In this document: positions 33,392 through 41,406 of the stretch, one piece after another
Position numbering within the stretch: the stretch's first letter is position 1
Layout of the letters: the number at the start of each line of letters is the position of its first letter
Source: Comamonadaceae bacterium
Lineage (GTDB): Bacteria; Pseudomonadota; Gammaproteobacteria; Burkholderiales; Burkholderiaceae_C
NCBI GenBank assembly: GCA_947476285.1
Contig: CANJPU010000043.1
Coordinates: 1 to 46,195 of the forward strand
Direction: 5' to 3'
DNA length: 46,195 nucleotides
The notes under the pieces: model-generated
Database searches by the model: none
What the model was told of the DNA's origin: nothing
The model's input: the letters and a program-made list of their open reading frames with translations, nothing else
Program-made: the position numbers and the translations under genes

Positions 33392-33520
33392 TCAGTGCGC
33401 AGGCGAGTTGCCTGCCATGCGCATGATCACCCCCGCATCGGCAAGCGTCTCCAGGTTCATCACTGCGTCCACGATGCCGTTGATGTTCGAAGGGGACAAG
33501 ATGCCCCGTGCGACAACAGT
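33392..33520 (-). pseudogene. C-terminal remnant resembling MmgE/PrpD
   Basis: Directly after the crotonase-like gene, a minus-strand frame reads LSPSNINGIVDAVMNLETLA, then DAGVIMRM, with a stop at 33394-33392. The pattern of a helix with VMNLE and DAGxxMRM is like the end of MmgE/PrpD-family proteins (2-methylcitrate dehydratase type), which often accompany Bug genes. There is no start and no body, so only about 40 codons survive. Identification is from pattern memory. Confidence 0.4.
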
Positions 33521-33521
33521 G

Positions 33522-34322
33522 TCAGGTGCCCCGCGCTTTGCGAAACCGTGAATAGTCTGGTTTGCGCTTCTCCAGAAAGGCGGTGGTGCCTTCCTTCTGT
33601 TCAGTCTCGGGAAAATCATTCGGAACCATCCAGCGGCGAAGAAAATCGGCCTGCCCGAGCAGATCGTCGAACTCCTGGATGAAGGTGGCCTTGTAGACTT
33701 TGAGACAGGTGGGGGACACGGCGAGCAATTCGTCGCACCACTTCGCGACCTCGGCATCGAGTTGATCCATCGGGACCACAGCGTTCACCAATCCCCAGTC
33801 GAGCATCTGCGCGGCGGTATAGCGCCGGCCCAGCATCCACATTTCCCGTGCCCGCTTGTGGCCGACAACGCGAACCAGGTAGTTCACCACCGGGCCGCTT
33901 GTCGGATAGGCCACCCGCGGCTCGCTCTGACCAAAGACCGCATGCTCGGCAGCGATGGTGAAATCACAGAAATACGCGAAGTGGTTTCCCCCGCCGATGG
34001 CAAAGCCGTTAACCCGGGCAATGATCGGCTTTGGACAGCGGCTGAAGATCATGTAGGGCGGGGTGAACTCCATGCGGCCCACCCTGCCCATCTTGCCTTC
34101 GCGCTGCCAGGACACATCGGCCCCGGTACAAAACGCCTTGTCGCCCACCCCGGTGAGAACAACCACCCCCACCTGCGGATCCTTGCCGGCCTGATCCAGG
34201 GCTTCCTCGATTTCACGCAATGAGTCAGCCGTGACGGAGTTCAGTTTCTCGGGTCGATTGATGGTGAGCGTCGCGACGTGGTTGACGACTTCGTAACGAA
34301 TGTCCTTGAAGATGGTGGTCAT
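33522..34322 (-). CDS. Crotonase-family protein, BadI/MenB-like
   Basis: A 266-residue crotonase-fold enzyme. NRPEKLNSV, GDKAFCTGADV, CPKPIIARVNGFAIGGGN, GQSEPRVAYP, VGHKRAREMWMLGRRY, LDAEVAKWCDELLAVSPT and LEKRKPDYSRF follow the same order as BadI (2-ketocyclohexanecarboxyl-CoA hydrolase) and MenB. That subgroup cleaves or closes rings by Claisen-type chemistry on CoA thioesters. CAGGAC upstream supports ATG 34322 over the longer frame from 34361. It is the first gene of the long minus-strand cluster. Ring opening of an alicyclic acyl-CoA is an attractive but unproven role. Confidence 0.82.
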   Translation of the reverse strand: MTTIFKDIRYEVVNHVATLTINRPEKLNSVTADSLREIEEALDQAGKDPQVGVVVLTGVGDKAFCTGADVSWQREGKMGRVGRMEFTPPYMIFSRCPKPIIARVNGFAIGGGNHFAYFCDFTIAAEHAVFGQSEPRVAYPTSGPVVNYLVRVVGHKRAREMWMLGRRYTAAQMLDWGLVNAVVPMDQLDAEVAKWCDELLAVSPTCLKVYKATFIQEFDDLLGQADFLRRWMVPNDFPETEQKEGTTAFLEKRKPDYSRFRKARGT

Positions 34323-34669
34323 GATTTTGTCCTGATCTGATGAATCTGCTGTGATGTCCACACCAGTGCCTTGATGGTACGACTGCCCAACACAGACTCC
34401 AAGTTGACGGTCAATTCAGGTCTTATCGCCCATCAGAGCAGCCTCGCGCTCTCGCCGCGCTGCGAATGGTCAATAACCACCTCTTCATGCTGCATGGCCC
34501 ATGCCTGGCTCGGGAAGGTCTTGCTCCCGCTGCAAAACCGAGGTGAAATGGCAGTGCTGTACGCTTTCCCCGTCCTCTTCCTGGCAGTGGCAGGCACCGG
34601 GACATGGGGTGTGGACGGCCAACGGGCGGCATCGCTCGGTGAAGTCAGCCGCATTTCGGAGTACCCATC
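34323..34669. other. 347-bp divergent intergenic region
   Basis: This separates the catabolic cluster (-) from the envelope module (+), so outward promoters are expected here; none could be picked. A 41-codon plus-strand frame at 34548-34673 (MAVLYAFPVLFLAVAG..., hydrophobic start, GAGGTG before its ATG) ends in TGA overlapping the ATG at 34670. It could be a small coupled leader peptide, but evidence is weak. Confidence 0.3.
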
Positions 34670-35209
34670 ATGAACATCGGATCAGCAAGACGCGAACTTT
34701 TTCTTGTCATCGCCATGATCGGCCTTGGCCTGTCTTCCCAGGCCGATGCCCGCAGTGCGGGCGGTCACGGTCGCGCTAGCGTGGGCGCTTCCGTCGCTCG
34801 CAGCAGCCATGGGCGTGTGGCGGTGGCTCCACGCGGTGTGGTTGGCGTGCCCGCCAGTCGAGGGTGGATCGGCCCCGGTGCCGGTTGGTGGGGTCTGGTG
34901 GGCCTGGGATGGGGTTGGGACGCCGCTTACTGGCGCGGCGCCTATCCGTACTACCCCTACTACCCCTACTACTCGTACGACCCCTACCCGAGTTATGACT
35001 ACATGAATGCTGCGCCTGCAATGGCCGTGCAGCCTGCCCTGCCCGCTGCGCCGCCTGGCATGATGGTGGTGGCCCCGCAGAGCACCGCACCCGCACCGGT
35101 CTGGTACTACTGTGATTCAGCGAAGAGCTTTTATCCGTATGTGAACCAGTGCGCAGAAGCATGGCAGGTGGTTCCCGCAGTTCCGCCCGCGCCGGCCCTT
35201 CAGCAATAG
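34670..35209 (+). CDS. Exported Tyr/Gly/Pro-rich protein with a two-Cys C-terminal motif
   Basis: A 179-residue protein with a signal peptide cut near residue 27 (SSQADA), a Gly/Trp-rich stretch (GPGAGWWGLVGLGWGWD), a run of Tyr-Pro repeats (AYPYYPYYPYYSYDPYPSYD, 91-110), a Pro/Ala linker, and the end VWYYCDSAKSFYPYVNQCAE (Cys148 and Cys161). The last motif (YYCxxxxxYYPYVxxC) is common in small secreted or outer-membrane-associated proteins of proteobacteria; its function is unknown. GGAG lies 8 bases before ATG 34670. It precedes a TPR/LemA/GIDE set and may belong to that envelope module. Confidence 0.75.
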   Translation: MNIGSARRELFLVIAMIGLGLSSQADARSAGGHGRASVGASVARSSHGRVAVAPRGVVGVPASRGWIGPGAGWWGLVGLGWGWDAAYWRGAYPYYPYYPYYSYDPYPSYDYMNAAPAMAVQPALPAAPPGMMVVAPQSTAPAPVWYYCDSAKSFYPYVNQCAEAWQVVPAVPPAPALQQ

Positions 35210-35302
35210 CTTGCGTTCTGGCGGCGATTCGCACCCCGCCCCTTGAATTCGTGGTGAATGACTCCAGCTTGCGGGAGTGATCGATTCCCGAAAGGAACCC
35301 AC

Positions 35303-36208
35303 GTGAAATCCATATTCAAGTTGCTCGCCCAACTGTTGCTGCTTGTGTCGGTGATGGCAACAGGACTTGCCATGGCGCAAGCTGAGCCGTCGATGAGCCA
35401 GATCTATGCGGCTGCCCAATCCGGAAAGCTCGATGAAGCTCAGGTGATGATGCAACAAGTCCTGGTGTCACACCCCAAAAGCGCCAAGGCCCACTTTGTG
35501 CAAGCCGAGCTGTATGCCAGGCAAGGCAAGCCGGGCCTGGCTCGCGAATCGCTGGCCACAGCAGAGAAGTACGCACCCGGATTGCCTTTCGCCAAACCTG
35601 AGGCGGTTGCCGCACTTACCTCGCAGCTCGCTGCCCGGCCAGTGACGCGCCCAGCCACATCCACCACCGACAACCACCTTGCACCTCAAGCAGCAGCGCA
35701 GCCTTCAAGCTCGTGGGCGATGCCCCTGATCCTCGCAGCCGGTGTGATTGCGGCGGGCTACTTCTTCTTTCGTCGCCGTGCACCTGCGGCCCCGCCAGTG
35801 CAGCCGACTTACGCCAGCGCGGATGGTCTGAGTGGGACGCAAACTTTTGGTTCAGGGGCAGGCGCCGTGCAGCCGGCCTATGCACAGCCCGCGCCTCCCG
35901 CTGGCTACCCGCCGCCTCAGGCAGGTACCGGCATGGGTGGACGCATCATGGGCGGCGTTGCCACTGGCCTGGCCGTCGGGGCCGGCGTGATGGCCGCGCA
36001 GGCCATCGGCAGGAATCTCATGGGCGGCCATGAGGGCGCCGCCCCGCACGCCGATTCCTTGGGCCGTGACAGACCCGAGCCGCTGGCGGGCAACACCGAT
36101 ATGGGTGGTGCGAATTTCGGCGTCAGCGACACCGCATGGGACGACGCTGGCAGCGATGATGCGGGCGGTGGTGGTGGTGCCGGTGGTGGCGGCGACTGGG
36201 ACAGTTGA
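35303..36208 (+). CDS. TPR-containing single-span membrane protein with Gly-rich tail
   Basis: A 301-residue protein starting at GTG 35303 (AAGGA 6 bases upstream). A signal peptide ends near residue 26 (AMAQA). Residues 32-92 form two TPR-like helix pairs (AAAQSGKLDEAQVMMQQVL and AELYARQGKPGLARESLATA). A Pro/Thr/Ala linker leads to a membrane span at about 139-156 (AMPLILAAGVIAAGYFFF) followed by RRR. The tail is Pro/Gly-rich, has a GGVATGLAVGAGVMAAQAIG segment, and ends in poly-Gly and DWDS. The gene lies directly before lemA. A scaffold role at the inner membrane is a fair guess. Confidence 0.75.
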   Translation: MKSIFKLLAQLLLLVSVMATGLAMAQAEPSMSQIYAAAQSGKLDEAQVMMQQVLVSHPKSAKAHFVQAELYARQGKPGLARESLATAEKYAPGLPFAKPEAVAALTSQLAARPVTRPATSTTDNHLAPQAAAQPSSSWAMPLILAAGVIAAGYFFFRRRAPAAPPVQPTYASADGLSGTQTFGSGAGAVQPAYAQPAPPAGYPPPQAGTGMGGRIMGGVATGLAVGAGVMAAQAIGRNLMGGHEGAAPHADSLGRDRPEPLAGNTDMGGANFGVSDTAWDDAGSDDAGGGGGAGGGGDWDS

Positions 36209-36336
36209 GTCTTTGATCGAGGCGAGCGCGACGCGCACCGCTTCTTTTGGCAAGACCGACGCGTGATTGAGAATCTCGCCTGCCTCCACTATGATCCCTC
36301 AGGTCGAGGTCTCAATCGCGGGAGGCGTAGTTCCAC

Positions 36337-36903
36337 ATGGCCATGCTCATATTTCTAGGCGTCATTGCCCTTGTGCTGATTTACGGCATCAGCCTCTACA
36401 ACAACCTGGTGAGGGTAAAGAACGCAGTAGCCAAAGCGTGGGCGAACATCGACGTGCTGCTCAAGCAGCGCCACGACGAATTGCCCAAACTGGTTGAGAC
36501 CTGCAAGCAATACAAGCAATTTGAACAGGCCACTTTGCAAAAGGTGATCGAGGCGCGCTCCCAGGTGCACCGCGCTGGCGAACTTCAGGACATGGGCGCA
36601 CTCGGGCAGGCCGAGGGTGCGTTGCGCGCCGGACTGGGGCAGCTCTTTGCCGTCGCGGAGGCGTACCCGGAACTCAAGGCCAACGAACACTTTATGCAGT
36701 TGCAAAGCCGCATCAGCTCGCTTGAAAATGGCATTGCCGATCGCCGTGAGTTCTATAACGACGCGGTCAACATCAACAACGTGCAGATCGAACAATTCCC
36801 CGCCAGCATCATCGCCAGGATGTGGGGTTTCGGTGAGAAGCCCTTGCTCGAATTCGCTGACGCGGAAAAGTCCGACGTGGACATGAAGCAGCTATTTAAC
36901 TGA
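36337..36903 (+). CDS. lemA: LemA family protein
   Basis: A 188-residue protein with an N-terminal membrane anchor (LIFLGVIALVLIYGISLYNN) followed by the long alpha-helical LemA domain: VKNAVAKAWANIDVLLKQRH with DELPKLVETCKQY, a LENGIADRREFYNDAVNINN signature, and the end FPASIIARMWGF. The LemA family is widespread and poorly understood, with an N-terminus-out inner-membrane topology proposed. GGAGG lies 11 bases before ATG 36337; ATG 36343 is also possible. It is clustered with a TPR membrane protein and a GIDE-domain protein. Confidence 0.92.
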   Translation: MAMLIFLGVIALVLIYGISLYNNLVRVKNAVAKAWANIDVLLKQRHDELPKLVETCKQYKQFEQATLQKVIEARSQVHRAGELQDMGALGQAEGALRAGLGQLFAVAEAYPELKANEHFMQLQSRISSLENGIADRREFYNDAVNINNVQIEQFPASIIARMWGFGEKPLLEFADAEKSDVDMKQLFN

Positions 36904-36922
36904 TGCCGGTGGCCAGACATTG

Positions 36923-37822
36923 ATGACCATGCCCGGTCAGTGGCTACGCCGAGAATACGCGCGGCTGCTTACATCGGGCGCGCAGTTGCTGCTGGTGATC
37001 GTCGGCGTTCGCCTTGATTCACGTGGTGGCTGGCTGGCTTGTCTTGCCGGGATTGCCCTGGTCAGCCTGTTTGCCTGGCTGTCCGCCCTGTACAGGCTGC
37101 GCGCCATACGAGACACACCCACCTCCAAAATCGCCTCGGCTGCTCAAGGATATGTGGAACTTGTCGGCAGCGGCGGGCCATTTTGCGACCCTCCCTTGTT
37201 CAGCCAATTAAGAGGTCTGCCTTGCTTGTGGTGTCGCTATCGTGTGGAGGAGCGAACCCAAGGCGAATGGAAAACAGTGGACCATGGCGAGACCACCACC
37301 TCCTTCATGCTGCGCGATGGCACCGGAGAATGTGCGATTGACCCGGAGAACGCCGAGATCATCACTCGACACTGCGATCAATGGCACGATGACAACAAGC
37401 GGTACACGGAGTGGAGCCTGCTCACGCATGATGTGCTGCACGTGATCGGGCAGTTCCAAACCCATGGCGCAAGCACTCTGGCATTCGACACACGGGCGGA
37501 GATGAGCGCCTTGCTCGCGCAGTGGAAAACAGACATGCCCGCGCTGCTCGCGCGCTTCGATTTGAACCAAGATGGTCAGTTGGACATGAATGAATGGGAA
37601 CTGGCCAGAGCTGCGGCACGGCGTGAAGTGGACAAGATGCGGATGGCCCTCCAGACGCAACCTGACTTTCATACCGTCAGCCAGCCTTCCGATGGCCAAC
37701 TCTTTCTTATCAGCAACCTGTCGCAAGACAGGCTATCGCGCCGCTATCTGGTCTGGGCGTGGATCCATGTGCTGATTCTTGCTGTGTCCTTCGGTGCGCT
37801 GGTGTGGGGCCACTTCTTCTGA
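36923..37822 (+). CDS. GIDE-domain membrane protein with EF-hand
   Basis: About 299 residues. A membrane hairpin lies at roughly 20-58 (TSGAQLLLVIVGVRL and WLACLAGIALVSLFAWLSAL), and a C-terminal span lies at about 276-298 (RRYLVWAWIHVLILAVSFGA). Between them is a GIDE-type domain (family related to E3 ubiquitin ligase MULAN): RDTPTSKIASAAQGYVELVG, LPCLWCRYRVEE, FMLRDGTGECAIDPENAEI and HDVLHVIGQF. An added EF-hand, DLNQDGQLDMNEWE, has the D-x-N-x-D-G-x-L-x-x-x-E calcium loop. Bacterial GIDE proteins are often next to LemA, as here. The start is ATG 36923 or 36929. Function unknown. Confidence 0.82.
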   Translation: MTMPGQWLRREYARLLTSGAQLLLVIVGVRLDSRGGWLACLAGIALVSLFAWLSALYRLRAIRDTPTSKIASAAQGYVELVGSGGPFCDPPLFSQLRGLPCLWCRYRVEERTQGEWKTVDHGETTTSFMLRDGTGECAIDPENAEIITRHCDQWHDDNKRYTEWSLLTHDVLHVIGQFQTHGASTLAFDTRAEMSALLAQWKTDMPALLARFDLNQDGQLDMNEWELARAAARREVDKMRMALQTQPDFHTVSQPSDGQLFLISNLSQDRLSRRYLVWAWIHVLILAVSFGALVWGHFF

Positions 37823-37973
37823 CGCGCACGACCACCCTGTCAGTTGATCGGGATTGTGCCGATGAATTTGGGCTTGTCTGAATTTTTGTGTTCGACGCGC
37901 TGAGAGGCTTGTCCACGACGGCGGGCGAATCCATCGGAGTCTCATGCGTGTTGTTTCGCATTCGGGAACAGCG

Positions 37974-38972
37974 TCACTCCACCTTCGCCCCCGATGCCTT
38001 CACGATCGCGCCCATCCGGTTGCTTTCGCTGCGGATGTAGTCGGCGAATTGCTCGGGCGTTCTCTTCATGGGTAGCATGCCTCGGGCTGCGAAGTCTTTC
38101 TCCACCTCTGGATCCGACAAAGCCGCGTTGATTGCACCATTGAGCTTGGCGACCACATCCCTGGGCGTGCCGGCCGGCGCGAGGAATGCGTTCCAGGCGC
38201 CGATGTCCATGTCCTTGAACCCGACTTCGGAAAAGGTTGGCACGTTGGGCAACTGAGGTGACCTGATCTCGCCGCTGATGGCCAGCGCCTTGAGTCGACC
38301 GTCCTTCAAGAAGCCTTGTATCGACGAGATCGCGCCAAAGCCAAACACCAGGCGACCGGCAAGCACCTCCGTCAGCACCGGGCCGGTGCTCTTGTAGGGT
38401 ATGTGCACGATGTCCGCGCCGGTGGTCTTCTTGTACATCTCGCCCATCAGATGGGTCTGGCCGCCAACGCCGGTTGAGCCGTAGCTGAGTTTGCCGGAAT
38501 TGGCTTTTGTGTAGGCGACCAGTTCGGCGAAACTGTTGACGCCCAGACTGGCCGGCACGACCAGTGCGAGGTTGAGGTAGGACACGGTGGCGACCGGAAC
38601 GAAATCTCGCGCGATGTTGTAGGGCAGGTTTTGAAACAGCAGCGGATTGAGAACAAAGGTGGCGTCGTTGGTGAAGAGCAATGTGTAGCCGTCCGGCGCC
38701 GACTTGGCCACGAATGAAGTGCCCAGCGCTGAGTCGGCGCCTGGCTTGTTCTCGACGATGAAGGGCTGGCCCAGGCTTTGGGTGAGGCGCTGGCCGATCA
38801 TGCGTGCCAGCACGTCGGTGGCACCGCCTGGCGCGAAGGGCATGACGATGCGCACCGGCCGTGACGGATACGCTTGCGCTTGTGCTGCAGCGCTGGCCAG
38901 CAGTGCGAGCGCAGCGGCGAAGGCGCGCAGCGCGGTCAGCACACTCAGCTTGGGTGATTTGAATATTTGCAT
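37974..38972 (-). CDS. Bug-family solute-binding protein 7
   Basis: A 332-residue exported protein: signal region LTALRAFAAALALLASAAAQ, mature start AYPSRPVRIVMPFAPGGATD, then QPFIVENKPGADS, APDGYTLLFTND, VHIPYKSTGPVLTEVLAGRL, VPTFSEVGFKDMD and LAPAGTPRDVVAKL. AAGGAG 6 bases before ATG 38972 sets the start; the 505-residue frame across this region is a shadow. It lies 63 bp downstream of the aldolase-like gene and forms an operon with it. Confidence 0.9.
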   Translation of the reverse strand: MQIFKSPKLSVLTALRAFAAALALLASAAAQAQAYPSRPVRIVMPFAPGGATDVLARMIGQRLTQSLGQPFIVENKPGADSALGTSFVAKSAPDGYTLLFTNDATFVLNPLLFQNLPYNIARDFVPVATVSYLNLALVVPASLGVNSFAELVAYTKANSGKLSYGSTGVGGQTHLMGEMYKKTTGADIVHIPYKSTGPVLTEVLAGRLVFGFGAISSIQGFLKDGRLKALAISGEIRSPQLPNVPTFSEVGFKDMDIGAWNAFLAPAGTPRDVVAKLNGAINAALSDPEVEKDFAARGMLPMKRTPEQFADYIRSESNRMGAIVKASGAKVE

Positions 38973-39035
38973 CGCGGGCTCCTTGAGATTTTTTCCATTC
39001 GTCGCGCATTCGTCGCTGACACGTGCCGGCATTGC

Positions 39036-39821
39036 CTATCGCAGCGCGGCCTTGATGTCCTTGAGATACTTGCCAGCGCCTATCTGCATCAGGTAGTAGG
39101 CGGTTTGCAGCAGCGGCATGCGCACCCCATGCTTGTGCATATGCTGCACTCGCTCGACCATGTCGTCCATGGTCTTGAACCAAGATGTGTTGGCGATGAA
39201 AATCGTGTTGTTCTGGCGCGTGGCAGCCACGGCGCTGTCGATGAAGGTCCAGAGCGCCTCGCTGTAAAAATTGGGCACGCTGGTCTTGCCCAGCGCCATA
39301 GACGGATCGGTCGTGCCGATGAAGGTCATGTTGATGCCCGGTATTGCCAGTGTTTCGTGCAGTTCGCCCAGGCCCTGCTTGCATTCGGGCTGAGGAATGA
39401 TCTGCACACCCCAGTCGGAAGCCTTGGCCGCCCAGTCGCTGGAATCGGTGTGCACCCAATACTTCTTGTGCCAGTTACGGGCGGCCTCGCGGCACTCCTC
39501 GATTTCCTTCTTGCATGAATTGGAGACAACGATGTATTGCGCGCCAATGGAAATCAGCCGGGTCACATCCACCGCGATCCTGTGGTCATAGCCCAGCCAG
39601 GGGTTGGACTGCACCCGCACCACGGGTGTAACGCCGGCAGCCTCGCAGCAGCGCAGCAAAGTCTCTGTGGCACCCAAGTCGAGCGATGTGAACATCAGGT
39701 CGATAAAGACCCAGTCAAAGCCCATGTAGGCTGCCACTTCGATGGAATAGGGATCGAAGGCGATGACGCCGACAGCACTGCCGCCGCTGTCGAGCTTTTC
39801 CTTCAGCGAGTCACGAACCAT
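39036..39821 (-). CDS. HpcH/HpaI aldolase-like protein with altered active site
   Basis: A 261-residue TIM-barrel protein of the HpcH/HpaI (class II, pyruvate) aldolase family. Arg69 (VVRVQSN), the metal-ligand Glu146 (IIPQPECKQG) and Asp172 (FIGTTDPSMALGKT) are at the expected places. The general-base His of the canonical D-T-E-H segment is missing: here it is IDLMFTSLD, with Phe44 at the His position. GGGGAAG before ATG 39821 is a plausible ribosome site. It is first of a two-gene unit with Bug 7, divergent from the CoA-ligase-like gene. It may be a lyase with another mechanism or a non-aldolase relative. Confidence 0.75.
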   Translation of the reverse strand: MVRDSLKEKLDSGGSAVGVIAFDPYSIEVAAYMGFDWVFIDLMFTSLDLGATETLLRCCEAAGVTPVVRVQSNPWLGYDHRIAVDVTRLISIGAQYIVVSNSCKKEIEECREAARNWHKKYWVHTDSSDWAAKASDWGVQIIPQPECKQGLGELHETLAIPGINMTFIGTTDPSMALGKTSVPNFYSEALWTFIDSAVAATRQNNTIFIANTSWFKTMDDMVERVQHMHKHGVRMPLLQTAYYLMQIGAGKYLKDIKAALR

Positions 39822-39931
39822 GTACTTCCCCGGTAGTGCTGAGATGTGAATCTCGAAGGCAAAAGCGTACCACGGCCCTCATAGGGAATCCACGGTTGTG
39901 GGGCCGCTGCCTGGATGCCATATTGGGTCAA
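39822..39931. promoter_or_regulatory. Short divergent intergenic region
   Basis: 110 bp between the aldolase-like gene (-) and the ligase-like gene (+). Both promoters must be here unless the ligase starts further upstream (its frame is open from 39836). No boxes could be assigned. Confidence 0.3.
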
Positions 39932-41395
39932 ATGGCCCGAGAAGCATACGGCAGTGCGCTGCCACTCTATCAGTGCGCCATCGACTGGCCCGCGTTCTTC
40001 CAGGATTTTCCCGCGCCTGACGTGTTCGAGCAGACGGTCTATCGCTGGCCCCGGCAGCGCCTGCGCCAACTGCAGGAGCGCCGCTTCTTGCAAGTGATGC
40101 AGGCGGGCTGGAACAACCCTTTCTACAAAACCAGATGGACCGCAGCGGGCGTGCAGCCTGGCGATGTCAAGAGCCTGGCCGACATAGTCCGCCTGCCCAG
40201 CTACACCTCGGATGACGTCAAGCAAAGCCAGCTTGACGCGCCACCGTTTGGCGACTTCCACGGATTGAACCAGCACGATCTCGCCCACACGCCCTTCAAG
40301 CTGCAGACCAGCGGCGGCACCACCGGACAACCACGCGCGATGCTGTCCGACCCCATCGCCTGGGAAGTGCAGGCGCTGGCAGGTGCCCGCAGCCTGTACA
40401 TCCAGGGCGCGCGCCCTGGCGACGTGATGCAGATACCGGCGACCTGTTCGCTGGCCAATGGACCGTGGCTGCAATACAAGGCCTGCCATGATTTTCTGGG
40501 CGTGCTGCCACTGACCACCGGCAGCGGTGTGGTGATGTCCAGCCGCACCCAGATAGAAACCGCCATGCGCTTTGGCACCAATCTGTGGAATGCTTTTCCA
40601 GAGTATCTGCTGCGGCTGGCGCAGGCGGCCAGGGACGAGCTGGGTATCGACGTGCGCAGCCTGGGCACCAAATTCATTCGCAGCTATCTGGGCCCCGATC
40701 TGCAAGGCCTGCTGCGGCGCGAGCTGCAGGAGACCTGGGGCTGCCCGGTCTATGACATCTACGGCTCCAACGAGATCGGCCTGGGTGCCTTCGAATGCAC
40801 CCACCAGCGCGGCCTGCACATCATGGAAGACTGCGTCTTTCTCGAAGTGGTCGATGTGGAAACCGGCGAACCTCTGCTCATGGGCCAGAAAGGCAATCTG
40901 GTCGCTACCGTTTTGTTTCGCACCCGCCCGCCCATCATTCGCTACAACATGCGTGACCTGGGCCGCATCCTGGACGACCAGCCCTGCGCATGCGGCGGCC
41001 ACTTCGCCCGGATGGATCACTTTCTTGGACGCAGCGATGCGATGGTCAAGCTGCGTGGGGTCAACGTCTATCCGATGGCCTGTCTGTCCGCAGTCAAGGC
41101 CGAAGCCGCCACCACCGGCGAATGGGTTTGCATTGTCGAGCGAGTCAACGCAGGCGGCGTGCCGCGCGATGAGATGCAAGTGCAGGTGGAGGTACGGGGC
41201 GACATTGCCCACGACCCCGAAGCACTCAAGCTGCGTCTGGCGCGGCGCCTCAAGGAAGACCTGGGCGTCGTGGTCACTGTGGTCCTGGTTGGCGCAGGCG
41301 GGCTGGCCGAGTTGGCCAACACGGGCGGCAGGGAAGGCAAGGCACGCAGGCTCATTGACAGGCGACCCGACTACATCGACACATCCAACAATTGA
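39932..41395 (+). CDS. Phenylacetate-CoA ligase-like (PaaK/F390-synthetase family) protein
   Basis: About 487 residues. It shows family features of aryl-CoA ligases of the PaaK type: an N-terminal helical part with RLRQLQERRFLQVMQAGWNN, PFYKTRW, the P-loop-like QTSGGTTGQPRAML (about 126-139), YDIYGSNEIGLGAFEC, FRTRPPIIRYNMRDLGRI and GRSDAMVKLRGVNVYPMA. It would activate an aromatic or related acid with ATP and CoA. The start is uncertain: ATG 39932 begins the family-like sequence but has no good ribosome site. It is followed after 11 bp by the amidohydrolase gene. A 559-residue frame on the other strand is a shadow. Confidence 0.82.
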   Translation: MAREAYGSALPLYQCAIDWPAFFQDFPAPDVFEQTVYRWPRQRLRQLQERRFLQVMQAGWNNPFYKTRWTAAGVQPGDVKSLADIVRLPSYTSDDVKQSQLDAPPFGDFHGLNQHDLAHTPFKLQTSGGTTGQPRAMLSDPIAWEVQALAGARSLYIQGARPGDVMQIPATCSLANGPWLQYKACHDFLGVLPLTTGSGVVMSSRTQIETAMRFGTNLWNAFPEYLLRLAQAARDELGIDVRSLGTKFIRSYLGPDLQGLLRRELQETWGCPVYDIYGSNEIGLGAFECTHQRGLHIMEDCVFLEVVDVETGEPLLMGQKGNLVATVLFRTRPPIIRYNMRDLGRILDDQPCACGGHFARMDHFLGRSDAMVKLRGVNVYPMACLSAVKAEAATTGEWVCIVERVNAGGVPRDEMQVQVEVRGDIAHDPEALKLRLARRLKEDLGVVVTVVLVGAGGLAELANTGGREGKARRLIDRRPDYIDTSNN

Positions 41396-41406
41396 GGAAC
41401 GCAGAC

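Noticed and set aside
34548..34673. 41-codon frame overlapping the next gene by ATGA
   Set aside because: The hydrophobic start and coupling are suggestive, but there is no homology, so it is mentioned only under the intergenic region.
37942..39459. 505-residue minus-strand frame across Bug 7 and the aldolase gene
   Set aside because: It is a frame-shifted shadow of two well-supported genes and is rich in Arg, His and Gln.
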